Origin: Arachis hypogaea
Taxonomy: Eukaryota; Streptophyta; Magnoliopsida; Fabales; Fabaceae
Assembly (NCBI RefSeq): GCF_003086295.3
Contig: NC_092040.1
Location: 57,515,559-57,579,558 of the forward strand
DNA length: 64,000 nt
Direction: 5' to 3'
Shown: one piece after another, positions 21,517 through 32,066 of the stretch
How positions within the stretch are numbered: position 1 is the stretch's first letter
Layout: the number at the start of each line of letters is the position of its first letter
The notes under the pieces: generated by a model
Told to the model about the DNA's origin: nothing
Databases searched by the model: none
The model's input: the letters and a program-made list of their open reading frames with translations, nothing else
Made by a program: the position numbers and the translations under genes

Positions 21517-21711
21517 TCAGAGGGAATTAAGTAACAATACAACCTCTTGGCGGTTTCTTCTAACTCTCCCTTTGTCATCATCACCCATAACTTTTGTATC
21601 CTTTTTTGTTTTCTCGGATGATGGTGCATAGTTCTTCCAAGAGATCGATTGAATTCCTACAAAGTTATTGGAAGTTGCTTGTTTCCCAAGCACTTGAAAG
21701 ATGGTTAGCAT
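21517..21711 (-). other. Unrecognised 64-codon frame in the B1 3' spacer
   Basis: A lysine/arginine-rich short frame (APSSEKTKKDTKVM...RVRRNRQEV). It lies where ORF3 would start, downstream of the hairpin, but shows no EFYAN block. Probably noncoding or a ruin. Confidence 0.25.
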
Positions 21712-22078
21712 GTATAAATGGTTGTAGGCTTTTGAACTTATTTTGGTGTGTGAACACCAAACTTAGTTCCTTGCCACTGTCTGTTATGCATCAGATTAAT
21801 CACATACATGAAACTTTGTGCTTTTATTAAAGAAAACAAACTATAAACTAGAAAGCAAACAATGGTTAAGTAGTTTCCCTGATTGTTTGGAGCTAGTGAC
21901 TAATCATGCTGAGGGTTGAAATGTGTTTTTAATGAAATCTTTGGTGGAACACCAAATTTAGCATCCCACATTCACCCTTGAATTATTTTGGTGTGCCACA
22001 CCAAATTTAGCTCCTTGCAATACATAGAAATCTACTTAACTCTTTTATTGAAATATTAAGAAAGGAAAACTACCTCTA

Positions 22079-22125
22079 GTTGGTTGCCTCCCAACAAGCG
22101 CTCTTTTAGTGTCACTAGCTTGACA
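22079..22125 (-). promoter_or_regulatory. Post-protease double hairpin (B1)
   Basis: On the minus strand TGTCA-(AGCTAG)-TGACA, linker AAAAGAGCGCTT, then GTTGG-(GAGGCAA)-CCAAC. Confidence 0.65.
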
Positions 22126-22137
22126 TTGGTTCTCTGT

Positions 22138-22347
22138 TCATGGAGGCTGAAAATCATAGTGCCTCAACCTCTCTCCTCTTACTGTGAACTTCCTTCTGGT
22201 CTCTTCTTTGATAATCTCTAAGTGTTCAAGTGAAAGGATTCGGTTTATAGTGTAGTGCTCAGATGATTGTGGAGACACCTTCATTGGTTGGTAGTTTAAT
22301 ATTACTTTATCCCCTGGTGAGAAGGCTTCAGTGGGGATCTTCTTGTT
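22138..22347 (-). pseudogene. Integrase C-terminal-like module (B1)
   Basis: An open stretch of about 69 codons directly downstream of the protease frame: KKIPTEAFSPGDKVILNY, then HYTINRILSLEHLEI, then RRKFTVRGERLRHY. It lines up with the end of H0 integrase ([27 protein letters not shown]) without the long middle loop. An in-frame TGA at 22348-22350 precedes it. The stop at 22138 lies just before the double hairpin, as the integrase stop does in H0. The homology is my inference from the motif pattern; the domain might instead have become a Gag tail. Confidence 0.6.
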
Positions 22348-22350
22348 TCA

Positions 22351-24971
22351 CCACCCTTTTGGCCTCTTTTTCTTCTCTTTCTCAGGAGATAATTCATGCC
22401 TTGGTGGTTCTTTATCTGGAGGCTTCTTGTTGAGGATCTCATTTGGGGGTCTTGGGTCTAGTTCCTCCTTGAATTCCTTGGTCTGTTGCACCATTTCTAC
22501 TTCTTTCAATCATGGGTTTAGAAGCCTTGGAGTTAACTCCTTGAATGCCTCCTTCAAGCTATGATCACTGGCATTATCCATTATGCATTCATCTTCTTGA
22601 GTGGGCTCATATAGGGTCTTGAAGACATGAAATGCTAGGTGCTCATCATGCACTCTTAACAATAATTCCCCTTTATCAACATCTATCAATACTCTGCCTG
22701 TAGCTAAGAAAGGCCTCCCCAGAATGATGGGAGTATTAGGGTCCTCTTCCATATCTAGGATGACAAAGTCAGCTAGGAGAAAGAATTTTTCCACTTTTAC
22801 TAGCATATTCTCCACAACTCCCAGTGCTTTCTTAATGGATTTGTCAGCCATTTAGTGGGCTATTCGAGTGGATTTCAGCTCAAGAATTTGAAGTTTCTTC
22901 ATGAGAGATAGAGGTATCACGTTTATGCTTGCACCAAGGTCACAGAATGATTTCTTAATAGTTATGTTTCCTATGGTGCATGGTATATAAAAACTTCCAG
23001 GATCATCCTTCTTCTCTAGTAAACCTCTTTGGAGGATAGCACTACACTACATTTCATCTAAACAATGTGTCCTTCTTTCAATGAACTTTTCTTTGTCAGC
23101 ACTTCTTTCATAAATTTGGCATATAATGGCATTTGTTCAAGTGCTTCTAAGAAAGGAATATTGATTCTAAGTGTCTTGAATATGTCCAGGAATTTTGAGT
23201 ATTTCTTATCCTCATTTTCTTTCTTGAACTTTTGAGGGTATGGAAGTTTGGGGACATATGGCTTCACCCCTTCCTTCTTCTCTTGTAGCAGTGGTTCTAG
23301 GATGTTCTTCTCTCCCTTTAAGACTTGTGTATTCTTAGTTTTCTGATCCTTCTCACTTCTCTCCTCTCTCTCTTCTTGTGAAACTTCTCTATTGTGTTCT
23401 TCCTGAATGAGGGCTTCTTTTTCCATAGTCTTCCCACTTCTCACTATGATTGCTTTGCACTCCTCCCATTTTGTAGCTTTTCCTTTGTCTCTTGGGTTAT
23501 CTTCAGTGGCACTAAGGGAGGCATTTGCTTGCTTCTCACCTATCTCTATGATTTGTTTAGCCATTTATCCCATTTGTCTCTCAAGATTTCTGATTGACGC
23601 TTCTTGGTTTTTGCTTGTGAGGGCTTGATCTTGTCTAGCCATCTCTTAAGTTTTGATGAGTTTCTCCATTAACATTTCTAAGTTGGAGATCCTTTGAGAT
23701 TCTAGATGTGGCTGTGTAGGATGTAATGGTTGTTGGTGGAAGTTGTTTGAGACGTTGGAAGGGTTGTTTTGTGGATTAAATGGTGGTGTGGAGAAGTTGT
23801 TTTGGGGAGTTTGTGAAGTGTGATAAGGTTGGATGTATGTATTTTGTGGTAGTGTGTAATGGTTGTTGTTATTATGGGGTTGGTTGTGCTTGTTTGTATT
23901 GCAAAAGCTGTTACAGTTGAAGTCCTTTTGTCCTTGATTCTAGAGCTCACCCCACCTCAAGTTAGAATGAGTCCTCCAAGATGGATTGTATGCATCACCA
24001 TGGAAGTCATGTTGGAACGAACTTGAGGTGTTATTCATGTATTGCACCTGCTCAGGGCCTTGTTGCTCATAGTTGAATGTCCCAAGACCTTCTTCAGATT
24101 GATTCCATCCATGTGAGACTTGAGATTGGCTTTTTGTGTTCACTGCAGCAAGTTGCAGTCCATCAATTCTCTTGGCCATCATCTCTATTTGTTGCTGAAT
24201 TTGTTGATGCATCTGCTTGTTTTGGGTCAGGATTGCATTTACTCCTTCAAGTTCCATCACTCCCCTCTTTGGGCTTGTGTCATGGTGCCTTTCAGATGAG
24301 TAAAAATATTGATTGTTGGCCACCATATCAATGAGATCTTGTGCTTCTTGGGCAGTCTTCATCATCTAGAGTGAACCTCCTGAGGAGTAATCTAATGCTT
24401 TTCTTGCCTTCATGGTTAATCCTTCATAAAAGTTTTGAAGTTTCACCCACTCACTGAAAATCTCTGGTGGACATTTCCTTATGAGGGCCTTGTATCTTTC
24501 CCATGCCTCATAGAGTGATTCTCCCTCCTTTTGTGTGAAGGTTTGTACCTCTGTTTTCAGCTTGATGATTTTCTAAGGTAGGTAAAACTTAGCTACGAAT
24601 TTGCTTACCAAATCATCCTAATTGTTGATGCTCTCCTTAGGAAAGGTTTCCAGCCATTGGGCAGCACTTCCCCTTAAGGAAAATTGGAATAAAAGTAATT
24701 TGTAGATGTCAGGATGTACCTTATTTGTCTTGACAGTTTCACAAATTCTCAAGAAAACAGACAAATATTGGTTGGGGTCTTCAAGAGGGCTAACTCCATA
24801 AGCACAATTGTTCTGCACCAAAGTGATTAGTTGAGGCTTCAACTCAAAGTCATTTGCATGAACATTTGGGGTGAGGATGCTGATCCCATAGTGTCTAGGA
24901 TTGGGGATAGTGTAAGAGGCCATCACCCTTCTTACAGGTTGGGTATTGTTGGTCACTTCTTCCTCATGCAC
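22351..24971 (-). pseudogene. gag: Gag-protease of B1 (5' end moved by S1)
   Basis: The gag ATG lies at 30096-30098; only about five codons remain there before the S1 insertion, and the frame resumes at 24971 (HEEEVTNNTQPVRRVMASY). Gag blocks follow: SILTPNVHANDFELKPQLITLVQ, HPDIYKLLLFQFSLRG, the DAYNPSWRTHSNLRWG block, and a lysine/glutamate-rich C-terminal part (23564-23058) with ECKAIIVRSGK. The protease appears at about 22960-22510 as CDLGASIN and IILGRPFLATGR. Several stops and shifts break the frame (for example near 24600, 24365, 23564 and 22851). Gag has no CCHC. RT does not follow the protease. Confidence 0.82.
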
Positions 24972-25411
24972 CTTGTAAGAACCAGGTTTTTCACGAATAA
25001 AATAAATTAAATGCCCAAATTAGATTCCGGAAAGTTAGAATGAGAATTCGGGGATTTAAATATGATTTTTGGACTCAGTAGGTCCTTCCGAGTCAGAAAA
25101 TGTGTTTTCTGTGAAAAACTATGAAAATTTGCGAACCGACAGTTGAACTGGTTGAACTGATTCAAGACTGCTCGGTGTTGCGCGAGAAGAAATCAAAACA
25201 GCCAAAAACCTTAGAAAAATATTAGAGATGGAAAACCAAGGTTTGACCCAAAGTTGGGCCGAACGGGCTAAAAAACGCTAACGGATTGGACCGGGCCCAA
25301 GTTGGGCCCAAGCCCAACATATAAAAGGGTTAATTAATGAAACCAAACACACACAACACACTCATAACACACACACTCAGCTGGAAGAGAAAGGGGAGAA
25401 GAGAAACCCTA

Positions 25412-27043
25412 TGATGAGCGGATAATTTTTACGCTTTTTGGCATTGTTTTTAGCTAGTTTTTAGTAGGATCTAGCTACTTTTTGGGATGTTTTTTTTAGT
25501 TTTTATGCAAAATTCACATTTCTGGACTTTACTATGAGTTTGTGTGTTTTTCTGTGATTTCAGGTATTTTCTGACTGAAATTGAGGGACCTGAGAAAAAA
25601 TATGATAGGAGGCTGACAAAGGACTGCTGATGTTGTTGGATTCTAACCTCCCTGCACTCAAAATAGATTTTCTGGTGCTGCAGAACTCCAAATTGTGCGC
25701 TCTCAATGGCTTTAGAAAGTAGACATCCAGAGCTTTCCAGCAATATATGATAGTCCATACTTGTTTGCGTTTAGACGACGCAAACTGGCGTTCAACGCCA
25801 GTTCCATGCTGCATTCTGGAGTAAAACGGCAGAAACACGTCACAAACCAAAGTTAAACGCCAAACAAACGTTACAACTTGGCATTTAACCCCAAGAGAAG
25901 CCTCTGAACGGGTAAAGCTCAAGCTCAGCCCAAGCACACTCCAAAGTGGGCCCCGGAAGTGGATTTTTGCACTTAGACTTATTTCTGTAAACCCTAGTAG
26001 CTAGTTTAGTATAAATCGAACTTTTTACTATTATACTAGTGTCTAGTCTTTTGACCATTCGGTCTTTTGATCATTCAAGGGGGCTGGCCATTCGGCCATG
26101 CCTGGACCATCACTTATGTATTTTCATCGGTGGAGTTTCTACACACCATAGATTAAGGTGTGGAGCTCTACTGTACCTCGAGAATTAATGCAATTACTAT
26201 TATTCTTCTATTCAATTCAAGCTTATTCTTGTTCTCAGATATCATTCATACTTCAACCTGATGGATGTGATGATCCGTGACACTTATGATCATTCGCCCT
26301 TATGAACGTGTGCCTGACAACCACCTCCGTTCTACCTAAGATTGAATGAATATCTCTTGGATTCCTTAATCAGAATCTTCGTGGTATAAGCTAGAATTAT
26401 TGGCGGCCATTCTTGAGAATTCGGAAAGTCTAAACCTTGTCTGTGGTATTCCGAGTATGATTCAGGGATTGAATGACTGTGACGAGCTTCAAACTCGTGA
26501 TGTTTGGGCGTAGTGACAGACGCAAAAGAGTCAATAGATTCTATTCTGACATGATCGAGAACCGACAGATGATTAGCCGTGCTGTGACAAGCATTTGGAC
26601 CATTTTCACTGAGAGGATGGGAAGTAGCCATTGACAACGGTGATGTCCTACATACAGCTTACCATAGAAAGGAGTGAGAATGATTGAAGGAAGGTAGTAG
26701 GAAAGCAGAGATTCAGAAGGGACAAAAGCCTCTCCATGCACTTATCTGAAACTCCACCAATGATTTACATAAGTATCTCTGTCTTTCTTTTATGTTTTAT
26801 TTATCTTTATATTCGAAAACCATTATCACCATTTGAATCCGCCTAACTGAGATTTACAAGATGACTATAGCTTGCTTTATACCAACAATCTCCGTGGGAT
26901 CGACCCTTACTCACGTAAGGTATTACTTTGACGACCCAGTGCACTTGCTGATTAGTTGTGTGAAGTTGTGACAAAGTGTGATTCACGTTTGAGAGCACCA
27001 AGTATATTGGCACCATTATTGATGATCAGAATTTTGTGCACCA
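25412..27043 (+). repeat. S2: solo LTR of the E1 type inside S1
   Basis: 1632 bp, TGATGAGCGG to GTGCACCA, flanked by CCCTA at 25407-25411 and 27044-27048. It has GGCGTT/AACGCC sites near 25784-25890, a TATA-like TATAAAT at 26010 and the U5 hairpin CCTTAC-TCAC-GTAAGG at 26905-26920. It is the product of recombination between two LTRs. Confidence 0.92.
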
Positions 27044-27671
27044 CCCTACAGAGCTCCGATCGCTGCACCGTTTGTGGCTACGCGTTGCTTGTGAAGAGCT
27101 CTACAAAGTCCATACAACAAATTGGAGAGGTAACCACGAAATCATTTCTATTATTCTTCTCAAAATTTCAAGTTTCTAGGGTTTTGGCTAAGTGAGGTTT
27201 TGTCATTTTTGGGTGTTTAGGTACACTATAGCCTTTGATTGATGTTGGTTTTGGCTTCCAAAACTTTTGGGCAAGGTAAGAGGAATTGAAACTCTTGTGA
27301 AATTTTAATTATAATGAGCCCTAGGTTGATTTATGATGGTTTATGTACATATAGCTTGTTTATGGTGAGTTTGGAGCTTGTTAATGCTTGTGGAGATTTT
27401 TGGTGGCTTAGATTGTGATTGAAAGCTTGTCTTGGGCTCAATTTGGGGTTTTGATGCATATTGGGGATCGGCCATGGTACGGTTTCGATTTCCTCTATGT
27501 AATATATAATATTCATGGACACTTAGACTAGTGACCCATAGGATAGGTTTGGATTTGAATGATGGTATGTGATGATTTGTTGATGATTTGATGATTATTG
27601 AATTTGATTATAATGATTAATAAGGATATGATGACAATGAATGATTTGTGAAGTTGAGAAGTGATTTGTGT

Positions 27672-27673
<2 letters not shown>

Positions 27674-27731
<58 letters not shown>
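27674..27731. repeat. (AT)29 microsatellite
   Basis: 58 bases of uninterrupted AT inside S1; likely length-polymorphic. Confidence 0.97.
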
Positions 27732-27734
<3 letters not shown>

Positions 27735-28169
27735 AATGTTGATGAATTGGTAATGTAATTGGAAAATTGCTAATGAGGGTTGATATATGTGATATATTGA
27801 TGTTGATGTTGTGGATGAGGAAAGTTGAAGGAAAAATGTGCTAAGCTTGGTGTAATAGGGCATAGAGGGTTAATTTTGATGAAAAGTGGAGTTTGGATTG
27901 GGTTGGTTTGGTTTTGGTTGGGTTTTTCAATGAAATTGTGGAAATTGTGATTTTGGGTAAAAGTTGGTTTTTGGTGAACTTTGTCTGATCATAACTTTTG
28001 TCTCAGTTTTCAAAATTGGTTGAAATTTATTTAGAATTAAAGTTCATTGAAAACTCTTTAAAATAATATAAAGTTTGCAAATTTTGGAATTTTGTAGAGG
28101 AAGTTATGATCATTCAATTTTGGCGTTAAAAATATGAAATTTTGCAAAGTTGCAGAATTTCAGGATTTC

Positions 28170-28510
28170 TGATATGTGCGCATGCACAGCCTTGTGCGAA
28201 CACACAATCTTGCAAAATTCTTATTCTGTGCGGACGCAGAGACCTGTGCGTACACACAGGCAGGAAAAAGGCACTCTGCTTGCAGCATTAGCACAGCTTG
28301 TGCGCGTGCACATCAATAAAGAATTACGACCTGTGCGCACACACAAGTCGGGAAGGGTTGTCTGTTAGGGGTGCTCGCACAGCTTGTGCGAGTGAACAGG
28401 CTTGTAAATTTAGTACCTGTGCATACGCACACCCTTAGGCGTACGAACACTTTCAAAATCTTCCTGGGCGTGCGCACGCACACCTCTGTGCGTACGCACA
28501 CGCGCTGTTT
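28170..28510. repeat. TGTGCGTACGCACA palindrome array (S1)
   Basis: About ten imperfect units such as TGTGCGCATGCACA, TGTGCGTACACACA, TGCGCACGCACA and TGTGCGTACGCACACG, separated by 15-40 bases. Confidence 0.85.
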
Positions 28511-30083
28511 CACAAATTTAAACTTTCTTTTCAATTAATTCACCTTCCCAACAAGATTGTAAGTTTCAATAACACCATTTTAAGGCTTTTGGGTTTAATT
28601 TTTTAGTATGGGAATATGGGAGATAGGCTAAGGGTTTTAGTTAATGATTTTTATGAAAAATTAGAGAACGGAGGCTTAGGTTTCTGATGTACTGAGGATG
28701 GGTTGGTAGAGTGAGAATGAAGAATAGAAATATTGAATTGACAGTGGTTGAGATGAGTCGAGGACTCTACATGAGATGATGGATCCATGATATATTGAAA
28801 ATGTTTTGAAAACCATTACACTACTTTTTATCGAAAGTATGAGATGTTATGCGCCCGGGAAGGGGCTGAGGTTGGATACCGCCTGTTTGAGGTAGCGGCG
28901 GTGGCATAAGGGCGGTGGTTCGTCCCGCTTGCATTGAGATGTGAGGTCGGTGGCAATAGATCCCACTCGCATCCCTTCGGTTCTCTAGAGCGTACAGGCG
29001 CAAAACCCTGGATAGTGATCCGAGCACTATATCTCAGGGGTTCCCACTGATGATTCCGAAGGGCGGCGTCTCCATGGAGATGTGTCGGGTTGGCTGTTGA
29101 ACCGACAATGTGATATCACTGCCAATAGGACATGCATTCTTCATGTGCATTTTCTACCTGTTTGTTTGCTTTGCCGACTTATAATTGTATGCCTATTTGT
29201 ATAACATGTCTAATTGCTACTTGTATTACCTGCCTTATATGCTTTTACTTGTGATTTACTTGCAATGTAATTAATTATGCTTTCTACTAGGATTGAGGAG
29301 GTTCGGAAGGTGGTGGCGATGGGATCGCATGGAGGTTAGGTTGGTGAAGGCTGTGGGACAGCGGTGTTCAGTTAGAATAGAAATCCCTTAAGTTAGAATA
29401 CATTGTTTAGTTATGTTAAAATTTATATAATTATGCTTCTTTGGTTTAGAATGCTTTAAGCTTGAATTCTCGTGATGGATTTGGAGTCTAGGATTACCTT
29501 TGGCGTCACGGGGTCTTATATCCTACATCACTGGGCACTGTTACCATACTGAGGACCTTCGGTTCTCATACCATATTTCTGTTGTGTTTTTCAGATGCAG
29601 GTCGCAACGCACCTCGGTGAGTTGTTTGGGTGGTGACAGAAGCGGAGGATCCAGATACTTCCTTTTAAGTCTCTTTTGTTTATTTTTATATGTCTCTCAC
29701 TTTTGTACTATTATTTTGGCCTAGAGGCTTGTATTTGAGAGAGAACAAAACTTGTATAAGCCATTTTAAACTTCAGTTTCCTATTGTCGGTATATTTAGC
29801 TAGCCTTCTTAAACTCCGTGAGCCGTGGCTAGTTTCTTATGATATTACGCTATTATACTATTATCCTTGCCTATATCACATCTGTTTCTTGTGCTTTAAG
29901 TTGGACGCTTTGTTAGTTTGTTTTGCGCTTTAAAATCCTGTTTTTGAACTATATCCTTCATCAGGCTTCTAGATAATATTATTCCTTCTATATATCATAT
30001 GTATCATCTTTAGAACTGTCGTAACCCTTGATTAACCTTGCTTTACGACGCGAGGTAAAGCTTAGGCTAATTAGGGTGTTACA
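28511..30083 (+). other. S1 distal part, no gene
   Basis: Unique-looking LTR sequence with a GGGTGGTGACAGAAGCGGAGG segment near 29626-29650 and the terminal GGGTGTTACA. No ORF with a recognisable product. Confidence 0.6.
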
Positions 30084-30268
30084 CACCTCGTCCTCCATAA
30101 CTTGCACAATCACAAACAAACCAAATGAAACATGAACATTCTAATGTTAGAATGCGGTTAGAGGGTTAGGTGACACAATATGTCAAACAGTTAGTATGCT
30201 TAAAAGAAAACAAAAGAAAAATGCTTAATCTAGATTATCACCTACTTAATCATTGTCAATCTAAATCA

Positions 30269-30287
30269 ATCCCCGACAACGGCGCCA
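30269..30287 (-). promoter_or_regulatory. Primer binding site, tRNA-Asp (B1)
   Basis: Minus strand TGGCGCCGTTGTCGGGGAT, one difference from the tRNA-Asp complement. The leader between here and the gag ATG (30098) is only 170 bases. Confidence 0.85.
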
Positions 30288-30293
30288 AAAACT

Positions 30294-32066
30294 TGATTGG
30301 CGAAAAATTGAATTCCACACAAACTAACTGGCAAGTGTACCGGGTCGCATCAAGTAGTAAAACTCACAAACGTGAGGTCGATCCCACAGGGATTGATGGA
30401 TCAAGCAACTTTAGTGAGGTGATTAGTCTAGTTAAGCGAATATTAATGAAGTTGTGGTGTAATTGACTTGACAGAATGTAAATTGTAGGGAATTTAAAGT
30501 GCTAAATGTAAATTGCTTGAAACGTAAATGGCAAGAAAACTTAAATTGCATGAAAAATAAATTGCAGGAAATGCAAAGGGCTTTGGGTGCAGGGAAATTA
30601 AAGAGGCAGTAAACCAAAGTACTCAAAGTGAACTCAAGGACAATTAACAGAAAGAAAAATTCATTAGGGATTGGAGATATCATAATCCACAATGAATTAA
30701 ATGGGTTTCAACTCCTTTCTCAATCATATGAGTAGATCTATGGCAGATTGAAATTGATTGGATCATAATTCCTTGGCAACCCAATCTCTCTAATCGCAAT
30801 CAATCTCGACAATTCCTTAATCCAATTGTCATGAGAAGAGGTTAAGTGCATGTCTGTCATCCATAAGCCACACTAACTCTCAAGATCTCAATTCCTCCCA
30901 AATGGTGTTGATCAAGAGAGTTGTGAGAGACAGAGCTTCAGTTTTAATTTCCATGATTCCCCTTCCGAAGCTCACATGGAAATTCAATGGATCCAAATCC
31001 CCTTCCGGAATGAATGGATCAAATCAAAACAGAAGTTATCTCTTAGCTACCCAAGCAGATTGAGGAGAAGAAGAAGTTCATTAATGCATTAGAATTACAA
31101 TAGAGCTCTTCCCCCTAATAAATTGGGGTTTTAGTGAATCACAGCTCTAAGAACAAGTGCAAGGAATTTAAATGGCATGAAAATAAACAGAGTAAACTCA
31201 AATGTAAAATTGTAGAAGAGAAGAAATACAGGAAATTAAATTGCATAAAAGTAAATGAGGCTCAATACAAATTAAAATGTAAACTTGCAGAAAAGAAAAG
31301 TGTATTCTAAACTAAGAATCCTACACTACACTCTCTGGAGTCTCTGTTCCTCCAAGAGAGTTCTGAAGTCTCTAATCCTCCAGCTAGAGCTTCTTTGCCT
31401 TCTGAGTCCCCCTTTTTAAATCAAATTTCCTTCTTTTTATACACTTTCCAATTTAGTCTCAAGTCCTTGGATTGGGCTTTTTGGCCTTGTTGAAGCAAGC
31501 AGGAATGGGTCTCAGTAATGTTGATAAGGGATAGTTGGCAATTCACGTTTTTTATCTGCATGGGTGCTAAATTTTATTGATGTTGGTGTCAACATTGGCC
31601 TCAACGTTTGCAAGAAAACGTTGAGTCAAACATTTGGCTTGAGAAAGGATTTCCAAAGGAATGAGCGTTGGCACCAACGGTTGACTCAACGTTGGTGCAC
31701 CAATGTTTTTTAATCCACGCGTGCGCGTTGCCCACGTGTACACATCAAAACGGTGTTTTGCGTGTGTTCGTCGCTCACGCGTTTGCGTGTCTGGCCAAAA
31801 TTTACATCCACGCGTACGCGTGGTCTACGCATACGCGTCGTTGCAAGTTTTCCAAAGCCAATTTTGCGCTTCTTGTCGTGGACGTTGGAGCTAGCGTTTG
31901 AGGCAACGTTGGACCTCCAACGTTCACTTGGTCACGCGTACGCGTGAGCCTACACGTGAGCCACGCGTACGCATGAATGGTTAATTTTGCCATTCTACGT
32001 ATGCGCGCAACTCATGCGTACGCGCAAATTGCACATCCACGCGTACGCATCGCCCACGCGTACGCA
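30294..32066 (-). repeat. 5' LTR of B1
   Basis: Inner end TGATTGGCG at 30294; U5 hairpin CTCAC-AAAC-GTGAG at 30363-30376. The outer (U3) part from about 31715 is an ACGCGTACGCG palindrome array. The right limit is set by the start of E3 and could be a truncation, since no target duplication is found. Confidence 0.7.
31715..32066. repeat. ACGCGTACGCG palindrome array (B1 LTR)
   Basis: Many copies of CACGCGTACGCGTG and variants (CACGCGTACGCATG, CATGCGTACGCG), plus CAACGTTGG-type palindromes at 31572-31710 and 31885-31925. Confidence 0.85.

Larger units (their letters stand above)
24974..30083 (+). repeat. S1: solo LTR (about 3.5 kb) inside B1 gag, holding S2
   Basis: It begins TGTAAGAACC and ends GGGTGTTACA, with perfect 5-bp duplications CACCT at 24969-24973 and 30084-30088. 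Minus the nested S2 (and its extra duplication copy) it is about 3.47 kb with no primer site and no coding domain, so it is a solo LTR, probably of a chromovirus-like Ty3/gypsy family with long LTRs. Inside are an AT microsatellite, a TGTGCGTACGCACA palindrome array and no credible gene. Confidence 0.88.
21481..32066 (-). mobile_element. B1: RT-less Athila-type element, 3' end truncated
   Basis: Read on the minus strand: 5' LTR (32066-30294), primer site, leader, gag start at 30098, S1 insertion (24974-30083), gag-protease, integrase-end-like module, double hairpin, then spacer with an AAGTTTGGTGT motif (near 21763) and a hairpin GCTTG-GGAAA-CAAGC (about 21675-21690). No RT or integrase core. 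The 3' end, ORF3 and the 3' LTR are missing or unrecognisable; the left limit is approximate. Confidence 0.75.

Noticed and set aside
27528..27863. 111-codon ORF on the minus strand
   Set aside because: Produced by the AT microsatellite (alternating I/Y residues).
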